Positions 26,632 to 35,795 of a stretch of DNA of 64,000 nt are shown one piece after another. The notes beneath the pieces were generated by a model. That model saw nothing but the letters and a program-made list of their open reading frames with translations. It had not been told where the DNA came from and ran no database searches. Source of the DNA: Streptomyces sp. NBC_01481 (GTDB taxonomy: Bacteria; Actinomycetota; Actinomycetes; Streptomycetales; Streptomycetaceae); assembly GCF_026339995.1 (NCBI RefSeq), contig NZ_JAPEPT010000004.1, positions 868,001 through 932,000 of the forward strand. Reading direction: 5' to 3'. Each line of letters opens with the position of its first letter. Position 1 is the first letter of the stretch. The position numbers and the translations under genes were made by a program.

Positions 26632-27211
26632 CCGGTCATCTGCTCGGGCAGTGGAGCCGCAACCGCGGACTCGGCTGGCTCACGCGCCAAAACCCCAAGG
26701 CAGCCGCGGTGCTGGGCGACGTATCGCTCGGCAGCCTCGCTCAGGTTGTGCCACAAGTGCCACGTGTCTGCGACTTGAATCGCCTGGGGTGCCCCGACGG
26801 TGGCTCCCTCCGCGACGAACGGCGCGCGATCGCGGCAGACGACGTCAATGCCGGGGCGTTCAGCCAGCCACGCGGCCAGGCTGGATGCCTCCCGGTCAGG
26901 AAGCATGTCCACTGGTCGCCGGGTCTCGACGTCGACCAGCACGGTCCCGTAGAAGCGGCCTTTGCGCGTGGCGTACTCGTCGACTCCGACCACCCGCGGC
27001 GCTTCCCCGCACTGGGCACGTCAGCGGGATACCGCACATAGGAGCTGTGAACCCGCCCCGACCAGACCCTTTTCCCAACGCAGTCGGCCCCGGCCATCGT
27101 GCACCGGGCCTCTATCAGTATCGCCTCATCGTTCAGATCGACCGACAGCACCGCGATATCCGCGATCGACGGGAGCAGCAGCTCCTCCAGCCGGAGCGCC
27201 ATCTCTGCCAC
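26628..27211 (-). pseudogene. ISL3-family transposase, N-terminal half with internal deletion
   Basis: The start region reads 'MALRLEELLLPSIADIAVLS' and 'IEARCTMAGADCVGKRVWSG', then 'RVHSSYVRYPADVPSAG'. The zinc-finger and HTH part normally following is deleted with a frame change. The reading resumes 'MVGVDEYATRKGRFYGTVLV', 'RPGIDVVCRDRAPFVAEGAT' and 'AIQVADTWHLWHNLSEAAER', the DDE core. It ends in a TAG formed by the CTAG at 26,628. Skipping the inserted 2.7 kb, the next codons at 23,905 continue the family sequence in the same frame. Confidence 0.78.
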
Positions 27212-27544
27212 GGACCCGAACTGTCAGCCCATCCCGGATCGCCACAGATGGTTTGAGGCAACTATCTGACAGCAGAAGCGGCCTCCTACCGTCGCTCACG
27301 GTGCACGCTTCACGGAAAGTGAGTCAGAACCGCTTCTCGTGAACATCGAACACGGCGCAGCTGAACTGTCTCCAGCAGCGGTGAACGACTGCTGTCGAAA
27401 CTGGGCTCTGGCACAGATCTTGGGGAGCTGCTGCGGAGGGTTACCGGGGCAAACGGCACGAGTTCCGGGCCATCCCACAGGGTCACAGGGCAATCTGCCG
27501 GGGTCCATATCACTCTCGCGAGCAGTGCTGGCATCGTATGAACC

Positions 27545-28069
27545 ATGGCAGCGATAGAAGACATGCCCGAACCTGACAGCCCTGAACACGGCGTTCGTCT
27601 GCCCCTAGAAGAGGCAGCGTGGCTCTATCAGGCGGATCAGGTGTGTCCGGAAGACCTGCCGATGACCGCTGCCCAGGCACTCGCAGTGGGGGTGGACACT
27701 CCCACCCTTTGCGAGCTCGCCGGTCTGCCGCGCCATGCGGACCCCCGGGACATCCGCGACACATTCGAGCAGGCTCTCGCAGAATTGGGGATCGCGTTGC
27801 CCGATTACCGCCTGGCCCAACGGTACGCGCTGCGCTGGCTGGCCACGAGATTCACCGCCGGGGAGGCAACTCTCGCCGAGTTGGCCTCGGACGAGTGGTT
27901 GGAAATAGAGGTCGAGACCGTTGAAGAGCAAGCATTCGTGGCGCTACTTCCGCCATGCGCGTGCTGCATCGAGTACACGCTGGGGTTCGACGAGGCGGCG
28001 TGGGAAGCGCAGCTGCGGATAGCGGCCCGTGCCTTGGTCTCGCACCCCACCGTCGGGCCGGGCATCTGA
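27545..28069 (+). CDS. Hypothetical acidic protein, possible ISL3 passenger
   Basis: 174 residues, acidic and soluble, no signal or membrane helix. Visible stretches are 'RLPLEEAAWLYQADQVCPED', 'ELAGLPRHADPRDIRDTFEQ', 'ALAELGIALPDYRLAQRYAL' and a C-terminal 'LLPPCACCIEYTLGFDEAAW'. The Cys-Ala-Cys-Cys cluster is unusual. I recognise no family. The ATG at 27,545 has only a weak ribosome site. It lies between the outer inverted repeat at 27,404 and the inner one at 28,088, so it would move with the ISL3 element if the outer ends are active. Confidence 0.55.
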   Translation: MAAIEDMPEPDSPEHGVRLPLEEAAWLYQADQVCPEDLPMTAAQALAVGVDTPTLCELAGLPRHADPRDIRDTFEQALAELGIALPDYRLAQRYALRWLATRFTAGEATLAELASDEWLEIEVETVEEQAFVALLPPCACCIEYTLGFDEAAWEAQLRIAARALVSHPTVGPGI

Positions 28070-28125
28070 CGAGTGACATCAGAAAGCGGTTCTGGCACAA
28101 CACCTCGGGGCGTGGTCGCGGAGGG

Positions 28126-29730
28126 TCACTGAAGCAGGATCATCTTGCGGAGGAGTTCGAATCCGGCGCGTCCGTAGAGCTGTCTTTTGATCTTCTTGAT
28201 GCGGTTCACGGCGCCTTCTGTGCCACCGGAGCTCCAGTGCAGAGTGAGGCCGGCGGTCACCGCGTCGAGGTCTCGAAGCAGGTGGAGTGCGAAGTTGGTG
28301 AGGCCGGGCAGTTGGCTGGTATCGACGGCGTCGATCCATTCGGGAAGCGTCGAGCCGAGTCGGTGGGTGAGGATTTCGCCGAAGCCCCGGACGTGTCCGG
28401 CGGCTGCATCGAGTTCGGGACGGCGTGCCAGGACGTCCTTGAGCGCGGCGCGCTCGTCCTCGCTCAGGGTCGCGGGGTGCCGGGTGAGCCAGCCGGTGAC
28501 CCGCCGCACCGTCGGCGGAGGAGGCGGCGCCTGCGGCGGCGCGGCACGCAGAGTGGCGATGTAGGCGCGGACCATCTGGTAGGTGACGGGGGCATTCTCG
28601 GCGATCAGTTCGCCATGCAGGCGAGTGACGTTCGTGCATCCCGCGGCGAACCGCCGCTCCAGATAGGGCTTGTAGGGATTCAGACGACTGGGCCGGGGAC
28701 GGTTCTCCCGGAGGGTGTCCTGCCAGGCGGCCGCATGTGCGTATCGCAGCACGGTGTTGAGTCCCCAGCCCAGATGCCGGGCGATCGCCCGGCGCGAGTG
28801 CCCCTGAGCGAGCAGTTCGTGGATCAGGGCGTGCGCGGCCTTCTTGCGCTTGTCCCGCCGGCCATCAAGGTCCGGTCCGCCGCGCATCGAGTCGCTGGTT
28901 GACGCTCCAGCGTCCTCTCGTGTTGATGGTGTTGGCCCATTCAGGCATTCGCGGTGGGCGGCGACGCAGGTCTCCACCGCTCGGCCGATGCCCTGCCACA
29001 GGTGGAACCGGTCGGCGACCTGGATTGCGGTGGGAGCGCCGAGCCGTGCGCCCTCGGCATAGGCGCCCGCCCGGTCCCGGCAGATGATCTCCACGCTCGG
29101 GTGAGTGGCCAGCCACGCGGCCAACGGTCCCGAGTCGCGCGTCGGGAGCACGTCCACCACGCGATGGGTCTCTCCGCAGGTCAGGACAGTGGAGTAGGTC
29201 TGCCCACGGCGGGTGGCGAAGTCGTCCACACCCAGCACGCGCGGCGTGCTGGGCTACGGGTCGGGCAGCGCCATGACCCTGCGCAGCAGGGTCATACGTC
29301 CCACCCGGAAGCCCAGTTGGGCGGTCAGCCGAGCGCCTGCTCGTCCGGCGAGTGCGAGCCTGACACGCTCCAGGACGTGGCCGAGCCGCGTAGTGAAGCG
29401 CGCATACGGGGCAGTCAACTGCGCGAACGGCTCGGCGAACGTGTGGCGAGGGCAGTTGTCCGTGCTGCAGATGAAGCGCCGGACTGTCAGGTGTATCACG
29501 ACACTCTGTTCAGCGAGCGGTAGATCCTTCAGTCTGCGCTGGTAGGAGTCATGCACTCGATTCCAGGAGCAGCCGCAGTCCGGACAGGCCGCACTGGACG
29601 CCTGGCCTCTGGCTGTGACATCGACCGTGCCGAAGGTGACAGTCACCGCTTCGACGTCCACGTCGTCGATTCCGTTGAACACGAGCGAGTCCCAGAACGA
29701 TGCATAGGTCTGCATGACCAGCACCGTCAC
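28126..29730 (-). pseudogene. ISL3-family transposase interrupted by an in-frame amber codon
   Basis: The N-terminal part (29,730-29,257) has the zinc finger 'ACPDCGCSWNRVHDSYQRRL', 'RRFICSTDNCPRHTFAEPF' and an HTH. A TAG at 29,254-29,256 interrupts 'MALPDP' and 'PSTPRVLGVDDFATRRGQTY' without changing frame. The rest to 28,126 holds the DDE_Tnp_ISL3 core ('AIQVADRFHLWQGIGRAVET', 'AVTAGLTLHWSSGGTEGAVN', 'RIKKIKRQLYGRAGFELLRK'). Without the stop the protein would be about 535 residues, normal for the family. One substitution, for example TCG to TAG, explains it. Confidence 0.8.
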
Positions 29731-30024
29731 CGCTCGCCGCGGTCACTGGCGAGGCCCAGCACAGAGCTGACGGAGCGTCATGTCCTGTTACAAGGTCTGG
29801 ATGGCGTACGCGGTCTCACGGGTCTGAGCCCTTGCAATCGAAAGCCGTGGTGATGCTCTGCGACCGCTCCCCAAGATCTGTGCCAGAGCCGACTCTTGAT
29901 GTCACTCCCGCCCGGATAGAGCCGAGGCTGGCAAGGAGCCTTGAGCGTTGCGAGGCAAAGCGCCTGCAGCACTGCCCCGCTGCCCGAGGCTCGGCTGTCA
30001 GTGCTGGGTGGAAGACTGCCCGGC

Positions 30025-30624
30025 ATGATCGAACCAAACCCGAAGGCGGACCTTCTTCGCTATCTGCAAGACGCTCGTGAGGCCCTGTTGTGGAAGCTGG
30101 ATGGGCTCTCGGAATACGACGTCCGCCGTCCTCTGACGCCCACCGGCACCAACCTGTTGGGGCTGGTCAAGCACATCGCTGGCGTGGAACTGGGGTACTT
30201 CGGCGACACGTTCGGGCGGCCGTTCTTCGACGAGGAGCCACCGCCCTGGTGGTATACGAGCGACGCCGAACCCAACGCTGACATGTGGGCCACTGCGGAC
30301 GAGTCACGCGAAGAGATCGTCGGGCTGTACCACCAGGCGTGGGAAAATTCGAACAACACATTCGCGATGCTGTCGCTTGACGCGATCGGTCACGTCCCCT
30401 GGTGGCCGGAGGACCGACGAGAGACGACACTGCACCACGTCCTGGTGCGCGTGATCGCCGATACCAATCGGCATGCTGGCCACGCCGATATCGTGCGAGA
30501 ACTCATCGACGGGACGGTCGGAATGTTGAAGGGCAACGACAACGTGCCACCGGGTGATGGGGCATGGTGGGAGACCCACCGGCGCAGGCTGGAGCGCGTG
30601 GCGCGAGAAGCGGGTAACGACTGA
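30025..30624 (+). CDS. DinB/DUF664 family protein (mycothiol transferase-like)
   Basis: 199 residues from ATG 30025. The DUF664 core is complete: 'LLRYLQDAREALLWKLDGLS', 'TNLLGLVKHIAGVELGYFGD', 'LHHVLVRVIADTNRHAGHAD' and 'IVRELIDG'. The three His residues ('LVKHIAG', 'NRHAGHAD') form the expected metal site of DinB-like four-helix proteins. In actinomycetes such proteins can be mycothiol-dependent transferases or detoxifying enzymes; the role here is not established. It stands just right of the ISL3 element and is intact, unlike the fragment at 24,857-25,105. Confidence 0.82.
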   Translation: MIEPNPKADLLRYLQDAREALLWKLDGLSEYDVRRPLTPTGTNLLGLVKHIAGVELGYFGDTFGRPFFDEEPPPWWYTSDAEPNADMWATADESREEIVGLYHQAWENSNNTFAMLSLDAIGHVPWWPEDRRETTLHHVLVRVIADTNRHAGHADIVRELIDGTVGMLKGNDNVPPGDGAWWETHRRRLERVAREAGND

Positions 30625-30863
30625 TCCCGCCCTGCTGCGGCCGGCCACTCCAGCTTTGGGGTGGGCTGGTTGCCGGGCGGCCCCATCCCGTGTGGCGCCT
30701 TCACCTGGCTTCGGTCCGTTCGGCTTGGGCTTTGGTGTGGGCGAGGCGATAGGACTCGGTGCCGGTCGGATGATGTACATGCTGCCGGAACGGTCCTTGC
30801 GGTCACCCGGACGAGTCACACGACGGGCAAGAGCCCCGCAGTTTGCGGCTGATGACACTGTCC

Positions 30864-31001
30864 TTACCGGCACCCCATGTCGGCGCCGTTGTCGATCCAG
30901 GCCAGGAGGAGCTCGGTGAACGGCACGGAGACCGGGGGGCAGGCTCGCAGAGCCGTAGCAGGACGTGGTCGTTGCCATGGAGGTCGTTGTCGATGGTCAG
31001 G
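30864..31001 (-). pseudogene. Fragment of an unidentified small protein
   Basis: The minus strand reads 'LTIDNDLHGNDHVLLRLCEP', then after a one-base shift 'SVPFTELLLAWIDNGADMGC', ending at TAA 30,864-30,866. The apparent first codon (CTG) overlaps the TGA of the next fragment as CTGA, as if an ATGA overlap had mutated. Family unknown. A possible IstB C-terminal relic ('HHPTGTESYRLAHTKAQAE') also reads on the minus strand at about 30,725-30,800. Confidence 0.3.
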
Positions 31002-31365
31002 CGGATGTTTGTTTCTGCTGCCCTTCGGCAGCCTTCTTCTGGGCGGATAGCTTGCCGAGTTGAAAGGTGAGCAGGGCTGCCAGGAGCGGTGCCACTGTTT
31101 GCAGCCAGCTGCGGGTGGTCTCGTACTTTTCTCAGCTGCGTCACGGCCACCTGAAGCGTTAACCGTCCTCCTGGAATGGCCATGGGAACACTAGTGGTTG
31201 GCTCAGGAGTGGGACTGGAGGTCGGCTCTTCGGTACTGGGCTCCGGGGGCTCGTTGGTGTGAGGGCTGGCCGCGGGGAAGGTTCTTGGGACCCTTCGTGG
31301 ACGACAATAGGAACAACACTGGCGAGGCTCGCCACAAGAGTCGCTACAACGGCGGACCAGTTCAT
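30997..31365 (-). pseudogene. Degenerate small membrane protein
   Basis: ATG 31365 starts 'MNWSAVVATLVASLASVVPI' followed by a Pro/Ser-rich run. In another frame, 31,131-30,997, the sequence 'YETTRSWLQTVAPLLAALLT' and 'FQLGKLSAQKKAAEGQQKQT' gives a second membrane helix and a basic coiled tail. The two parts look like the ends of one short membrane protein separated by decayed sequence. Confidence 0.3.
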
Positions 31366-31417
31366 CTCGCCGTGGTGGTCGCGTGGACGTATGGGTGAAG
31401 CGGCCGGACGGCGCCGA

Positions 31418-32323
31418 CTACGACGCTCCGCACATGGCTAGCGCGGTTCGCGCCAGCCCGCGCAGCCAGGCGTGGGCGTGGTCGGTGTCGTAGCGCTGAT
31501 GCCACGACAGGTATATCGGTGCCGACGGCAGTTCGAGCGGGAGGGGGAGCACGACCAGGCCGAGGTCGGCGACCGCGGACCGCGTGGTGGTTTCGGGGAC
31601 GCTGATCAGGAGATCGGAGCCGCGCGCGAACTCCAGCGCGGCCGCTTCCGTGGGCGCGGTCGCCACCACGCGGCGGGTGAGGCCGAGCCGCGCGAGGGCG
31701 TCGTCGAGGGCATTGCTGAGGTTTCCACGTCGCGAGACGGTCACGTGCTCAGCGGCGGCGTACCGCTTTGCGGTGACGGTCCTGACGCGGGTGAGGGGGT
31801 GCCCGTGCCTCACGACGATGACGAGGCGGGTCTCGCCCACGTTCTCGGCACGGATGTCCGGTGCGCTCGGGCGGTTGGCGTTCGCCTCCAGGTCGACCTC
31901 GCCGCGCCGCAACTCGGGGGTGTCGATGCTCGATTCCGCGACGAAGCGCAATCGCACGCCCGGCGCCTGTCCGCGCACGGCCGCGAGCAGTGCGGGGCCG
32001 CTCAAGGCGACCAGGGAATCGTGCCAGCGGAGTGTGAAAGTGCGCTCCAACGTTGCCAGATCGAGTTCACGGCTCGGTGCCAGCACCCCCTGGACCTGGT
32101 GCAGCAGCTCGTGCACCTGTTCCCGGACGGCGATCGCATACGGCGTCGGGGTCATCGTGCGGCCGGTGCGCACCAGGATCTGATCTCCGGTCGTGCGCCG
32201 GATTCGGCCCAGACTCCGGCTCATCGCGGGGGCGGTGACGTGCAGGCGCGCGGCCGCCCCGGCCACGCTTCCCTCCTCCAGCAGCGCGTCGAGCGCGGTG
32301 AGCAGGTTCAAATCCAATTGCAT
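31418..32323 (-). CDS. LysR-family transcriptional regulator
   Basis: 301 residues from ATG 32323 (another ATG at 32350 is in frame). The N-terminal HTH is 'LDLNLLTALDALLEEGSVAG', 'AAARLHVTAPAMSRSLGRIR', 'RTGRTMTPTPYA'. The effector domain contains 'FTLRWHDSLVALSGPALLAA' and 'LVIVVRHGHPLTRVRTVTA'. It is divergent from the IMPase-like and NADP-binding genes starting at 32,461, so it probably controls them from the 137-bp gap. No exact operator was assigned, although AT-rich blocks occur there (TGCAATTGGATTTGAA and GCATTTGAAGTTAATG). Confidence 0.88.
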   Translation of the reverse strand: MQLDLNLLTALDALLEEGSVAGAAARLHVTAPAMSRSLGRIRRTTGDQILVRTGRTMTPTPYAIAVREQVHELLHQVQGVLAPSRELDLATLERTFTLRWHDSLVALSGPALLAAVRGQAPGVRLRFVAESSIDTPELRRGEVDLEANANRPSAPDIRAENVGETRLVIVVRHGHPLTRVRTVTAKRYAAAEHVTVSRRGNLSNALDDALARLGLTRRVVATAPTEAAALEFARGSDLLISVPETTTRSAVADLGLVVLPLPLELPSAPIYLSWHQRYDTDHAHAWLRGLARTALAMCGAS

Positions 32324-32460
32324 GTGAGTAATCCTATCCGTGCTTGACATGCATTTGAAGTTAATGAAGGGGCTCTATACCTTCGAGACGAGAGCGCAAG
32401 ACGGAACGCACAGCTTCGCCCGACCGGCCTCATCACCCCTCCTCACACGGGAGTACCACC

Positions 32461-33279
32461 ATGTCCGAAACGCTTCAGACCACTGACGTCGCCGCCTCCG
32501 ACGCCGACCTGCTCGACCAGACCGCGATCGCCGTGCGCGCGGCCGGTTCGGCGCTGCGCGAACGCTTCGGCGAGGTGGTCCGCTACCAGACCCGCGAAGA
32601 GCTGATGCGCGCGCTCGCCGCCAACGACGACACGGCCCTCGACATCCTGCGCCCCCGCCTCACGCGCCTGCGCCCGGACGCCGGCTGGGTGGAGGACGAA
32701 CTGGACGGCGGGGCGCTGCCGCCCGGCGAATGGTGGGTCGTGGATCCGGCCGAAGGCAACGTCAACCACCTGCACGCCCTGCCGGAGTGGGCGGTGACCG
32801 CCACCCTCGTGCGTGAGAACCAGCCGGTGCTCACCGCGGTCCACCTGCCGTTGACCGGCGAGACCTACACCGCGCTCACCGGCGCGGGCGCCCACCTCGA
32901 CGGCCGGCCGCTGCACGTCTCCCAGACCGCGGACCTCGGCCTGAGCATCGTGGCCACCAGCCAGGCCCGGCCGGACGAGGACGAGAAAGTCGTGAGGCGC
33001 GTCGGCTCCTCGATCACCGCGATGCTTTTCGACGCGCTCGTCGTCCGCACCGCCGTGCCCGCGACCCTGCACCTGCTGAACGTGGCCGCCGGCCGGATCG
33101 ACGCCTTCTGGCAGTTCGCCGGCGCCCGCGCAGACCTGCTGCCCGGGGCGCTGCTCGTCACCGAGGCCGGCGGACAGATCTCCGACGCCGAGGGCCGCCC
33201 CTGGACCCCGCAGAGCGAGAGCTTTCTGGCCGCCGCGCCCGGCGTCCACGCCGAGGCCGTCGCCACGCTCTCACGCTGA
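32461..33279 (+). CDS. Inositol monophosphatase-like protein with altered metal motif
   Basis: 272 residues in the IMPase/FIG fold: 'LLDQTAIAVRAAGSALRERF', 'WWVVDPAEGNVNHLHALPEW', 'VTATLVRENQPVLTAVHLPL', 'GAHLDGRPLHVSQTADLGLS', 'FDALVVRTAVPATLHLLNVA' and 'ADLLPGALLVTEAGGQISDA'. The canonical metal site DP(I/L)DGT reads DPAEGN here, and the late W-D motif is 'ARADLLPG' (Asp kept). The substrate may be a different phosphorylated compound, or the protein may be weakly active. It forms an operon with the NADP-binding gene 41 bases downstream. Confidence 0.8.
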   Translation: MSETLQTTDVAASDADLLDQTAIAVRAAGSALRERFGEVVRYQTREELMRALAANDDTALDILRPRLTRLRPDAGWVEDELDGGALPPGEWWVVDPAEGNVNHLHALPEWAVTATLVRENQPVLTAVHLPLTGETYTALTGAGAHLDGRPLHVSQTADLGLSIVATSQARPDEDEKVVRRVGSSITAMLFDALVVRTAVPATLHLLNVAAGRIDAFWQFAGARADLLPGALLVTEAGGQISDAEGRPWTPQSESFLAAAPGVHAEAVATLSR

Positions 33280-33320
33280 CCGCGCACCACAACCTGCACG
33301 CACGGAAGGACCAGATCATC

Positions 33321-33917
33321 ATGACCACGATCGCAGTTCTCGGAAACGGCCGCGTCGGCGGCAACCTGGCCACAGCCCTCATCCGGGCAGGGCATGAGGT
33401 GACCGTGGCGGACCGCGCGCCGGGCGCCGCCGCCGACGCTGCCCGGACAGCCCAGATCGTCATCAACGCCACCCCGGGCGCCGGCTCGCTGGACCGGCTC
33501 GTCGCCCTGCGCGAGGAACTGCGCGACAAGATCCTCGTCGACGTCTCCAACGCCACCGTCGACGGACCGGACGGACTGCCCGCCGACCTGATCTACCCCG
33601 GCTCAAGCCTCGCCGAGCAACTCCAGGAAGCGCTCCCCGAAACGCGCGTCGTCAAGACACTCAACACCATGCTCTTCCCGGTGATGACCGCGCCGGCCAC
33701 GCTCACCCAGGCGCCCGATGCCTTCCTCTCCGGCGAGGACCCGCAGGCCAAGCAGACCGTCCGTGAACTGCTCATCAACCTCGGCTGGCGCAAGGAGTGG
33801 ATCACTGATCTCGGCGGGATCCAGACCGCCCGCGCCACGGAGGCCGCGATCCTGTTCGTACCGCACGTGATTCGGTCCAGCGGATTCGCACCCTTCGCGA
33901 TCTCGATCGCCCGCTGA
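33321..33917 (+). CDS. NAD(P)-binding F420 reductase-like oxidoreductase
   Basis: 198 residues from ATG 33321. The N-terminal Rossmann fold 'MTTIAVLGNGRVGGNLATAL' and 'HEVTVADR' is followed by 'TAQIVINATPGAG', 'KILVDVSNATVDGPDG', 'ETRVVKTLNTMLFPVMTAPA' and 'LLINLGWRKEWITDLGGIQT'. These match the NADP-reductase domain family (YqcI/F420-dependent NADP reductase-like). The 'VKTLNT' segment is typical. It is cotranscribed with the IMPase-like gene under the divergent LysR regulator. Substrate not known. Confidence 0.85.
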   Translation: MTTIAVLGNGRVGGNLATALIRAGHEVTVADRAPGAAADAARTAQIVINATPGAGSLDRLVALREELRDKILVDVSNATVDGPDGLPADLIYPGSSLAEQLQEALPETRVVKTLNTMLFPVMTAPATLTQAPDAFLSGEDPQAKQTVRELLINLGWRKEWITDLGGIQTARATEAAILFVPHVIRSSGFAPFAISIAR

Positions 33918-33989
33918 TCCGCACACAGTGCACCGCCCCCGGCGGGCCCAACATCCACAACGGATACGACAGCGCAGCCAGGGCCGGCA

Positions 33990-34935
33990 GCTGCCACGGG
34001 CGTGTCAGCGCTCGTGTTGATCTTCCCGTTGGCTTGGTGGGTGGCGGGGTCGTAGCAGGCTCCGTCACGCCAGCAGGCCCAGATCACGCGGAGCCAGGCG
34101 CGGGCCAGGATGCGGATGGCGTGGGGGTGTCGCTTCTTGCGGGCACGGGCGTCGGTGTAGATCGTCGCGGCCCAGTCGCTGCCGTGTCTGCTGTTGTCGG
34201 CGAACGTGGTGACGGCCAGGCGTGCGCGGCGGTTGGTCGCGTAACGGAAGGCGACGGTACGGGACTTGCCGGAGGCTTTCGTGACCGGGACGACGCCGGC
34301 TTCGGCGATGAACTGCTCGCAGGTCTGGGAGCGTTCGAGGATGGGGCCGAGTTCGCCGATGATCTGGGCGGAGGTTGACCTTGCCGATTCGCGGCATCGT
34401 CGCGAACAGAGGCGCGTAGGGGTGGGCCTTGACGGCCTCGGTGATGGCCTTGTCCAGCGCGCGGACGGTGGCACGGATGCCCTGGACGAGTTGGACGTGT
34501 ACGCGGCCGAGGGCGCCGACCGCAGACGCTCGGCGAGGAAGCTGCCGGGCTTCTTGCCCGAGTAGCCGTGGCGTTTGCACCAGGCTTCCAGACGTCCGGC
34601 GGTGAGCTTGGAGGCGGCGGCCGGGGTGGGGTAACGCTCCAGGAAGGCCAGGGCGATGTCGCTGTCGAGTTCGTAGAAGACGGCCTTGCCGCCGGGCCAG
34701 TGGGCGTCCAGCAATGCGGCGAGCTGGTTGACGGCGGCGACTTTGGCCTCGATGTGGTCGGCGCGCTGCCGGGTGAGCGCCTGCAGGTTGAGGGTGGCCT
34801 GGTCGGTGGGCTCCAGGCGGGGCAGGAAGTGGCCGTCGGTGCGGAGGTAGTCGGCGAGTTTCATGCTGTCGCCCGAGTCCGTTTTGGCCTTGGCGGCACC
34901 CCAGCGCGGGCGCATCGCGTGGAAGAAGGGACGGT
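33990..34935 (-). pseudogene. IS110-family transposase remnant
   Basis: The minus strand gives 'FFHAMRPRWGAAKAKTDSGD', 'SMKLADYLRTDGHFLPRLEP', then in a shifted frame 'LDKAITEAVKAHPYAPLFAT', and back in the first frame 'IIGELGPILERSQTCEQFIA', 'ASGKSRTVAFRYATNRRARL' and 'RILARAWLRVIWACW'. These are the DEDD middle part and the Transposase_20 domain of IS110-type enzymes. The N-terminal catalytic Asp region is missing and at least two frameshifts are present. Confidence 0.78.
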
Positions 34936-34941
34936 CCTCTA

Positions 34942-35363
34942 ATGTGCCCCGCACCCGACGAACGCGACCGTATCCGCGCGGCCGTGGACCGCATCCTGCA
35001 GGGAACCGCACAGCACTCCAACGGCGCGCTGACGATCGTCGCCCTGGCCCAGGGAGCCGGCGTCCCGCGCAACGCGCTCACCCAGCGCCACCTCGACCTC
35101 AGGAACGACTTCTACGCGCAGGTCAGGGCGCGAGGACAGACACCGCATTCCGAGATCCGCATGCGCCAGCAGATCGTCAAACTGAAGGAACTCCGCGCCA
35201 AGGACTCCACCGAACTGACCCAGCTGCGGACCGACGTCGAGCACCTCGTCCGCGCTGTCAACCAACTGACCGCGCACAACGACAGCTGCTCCACGCCCTG
35301 TCCCAGCCCAGCTCCCCGGTCCAGGCGCTGCCGACCCAACCGCACCCGGACTCGAGCCACTGA
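34942..35363 (+). pseudogene. Coiled-coil transposon accessory protein (TnpC-like), frameshifted near the end
   Basis: From ATG 34942 the protein begins 'MCPAPDERDRIRAAVDRILQ' and continues 'SNGALTIVALAQGAGVPRNA', 'LTQRHLDLRNDFYAQVRARG' and a coiled coil 'RMRQQIVKLKELRAKDSTEL'. This is the common actinobacterial protein encoded beside tyrosine-recombinase transposons. At about 35,282 the coherent reading shifts one base ('LLHALSQPSSPVQALPTQPH') and stops at 35,363. No recombinase genes remain nearby. Confidence 0.6.
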
Positions 35364-35425
35364 GTCGCTGCGCGAGCGGTGATGGGGATCTGCTTCCACC
35401 GAGCCGCCGACTCGTAGCAGCACCC

Positions 35426-35795
35426 CTACACGGCCGAGATGGCAGCCTGCACTTCGCTGAGGATCTGCCGGGCGAGGTCGCTGTACTCATCGGTGTTGTC
35501 GGCATCGCTCCACCGCTCGTAGGCGCCGTTCAGTGCGAGGGTGCCCAGCTCTGCGGCCGCTGGGGCGGTGAGGGCTGGGGTCCCGCGATGAGATAGGGCC
35601 TGGGCTATGGAAGCGGTGAGGCTGATGCCCTTCAGTGCTTCGCGCTCCTGCAGGTCGGGGATGGGCCTCGATGACTGCTCGCCTTCGGGCGCTGAATGCA
35701 CGGTGTGCGGGTGTAAAGACGCTCTGTCCGAGAGCGTCGATGCCGCGCGCCAGGGCGGTGACGGCAACGCGAGGCGATGGCTGTTCCGGTCGGCT
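35426..35795 (-). pseudogene. TetR-family regulator, C-terminal remnant
   Basis: Two minus-strand frames join near 35,665: 'ALARGIDALGQSVFTPAHRA' and 'FSARRRAVIEAHP', then 'DLQEREALKGISLTASIAQA' and 'LNGAYERWSDADNTDEYSDL'. This is a typical TetR ligand-binding C-terminus ('ERELLKRAALTAAIADALRR'-like). The DNA-binding domain is absent. It was cut off where the XRE gene now ends at 35,795. Confidence 0.55.

Larger units (their letters stand above)
22580..27331. mobile_element. ISL3-type element split by a second insertion (composite, degenerate)
   Basis: The outer ends are 21-bp inverted repeats with 20 matches (22,580-22,600 and 27,311-27,331). Inside, the minus strand carries the two halves of one ISL3 transposase: the N-terminal half at 26,628-27,211 and the C-terminal half at 23,148-23,905. 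About 2.7 kb between the halves is bounded by IS427-type ends at CTAG sites (23,907 and 26,628) and carries an SDR gene, its TetR regulator and a DUF664 fragment. A DUF6086 gene lies between the left end and the transposase. No clear 8-bp target duplication was seen. Confidence 0.6.
27404..29890. mobile_element. ISL3-family element carrying a passenger gene
   Basis: The 25 bp at 27,404-27,428 (starting GGCTCTGGCACAGATCTTGG) are repeated perfectly in inverted orientation at 29,866-29,890. A diverged third copy, GGTTCTGGCACAACACCTCG, lies at 28,088 just inside the transposase side. The element is about 2.49 kb if the outer pair is used, enclosing a 174-residue gene and an ISL3 transposase; 28,088-29,890 would be the basic 1.8-kb unit. 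No 8-bp direct repeat was seen at the outer ends. Confidence 0.65.
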
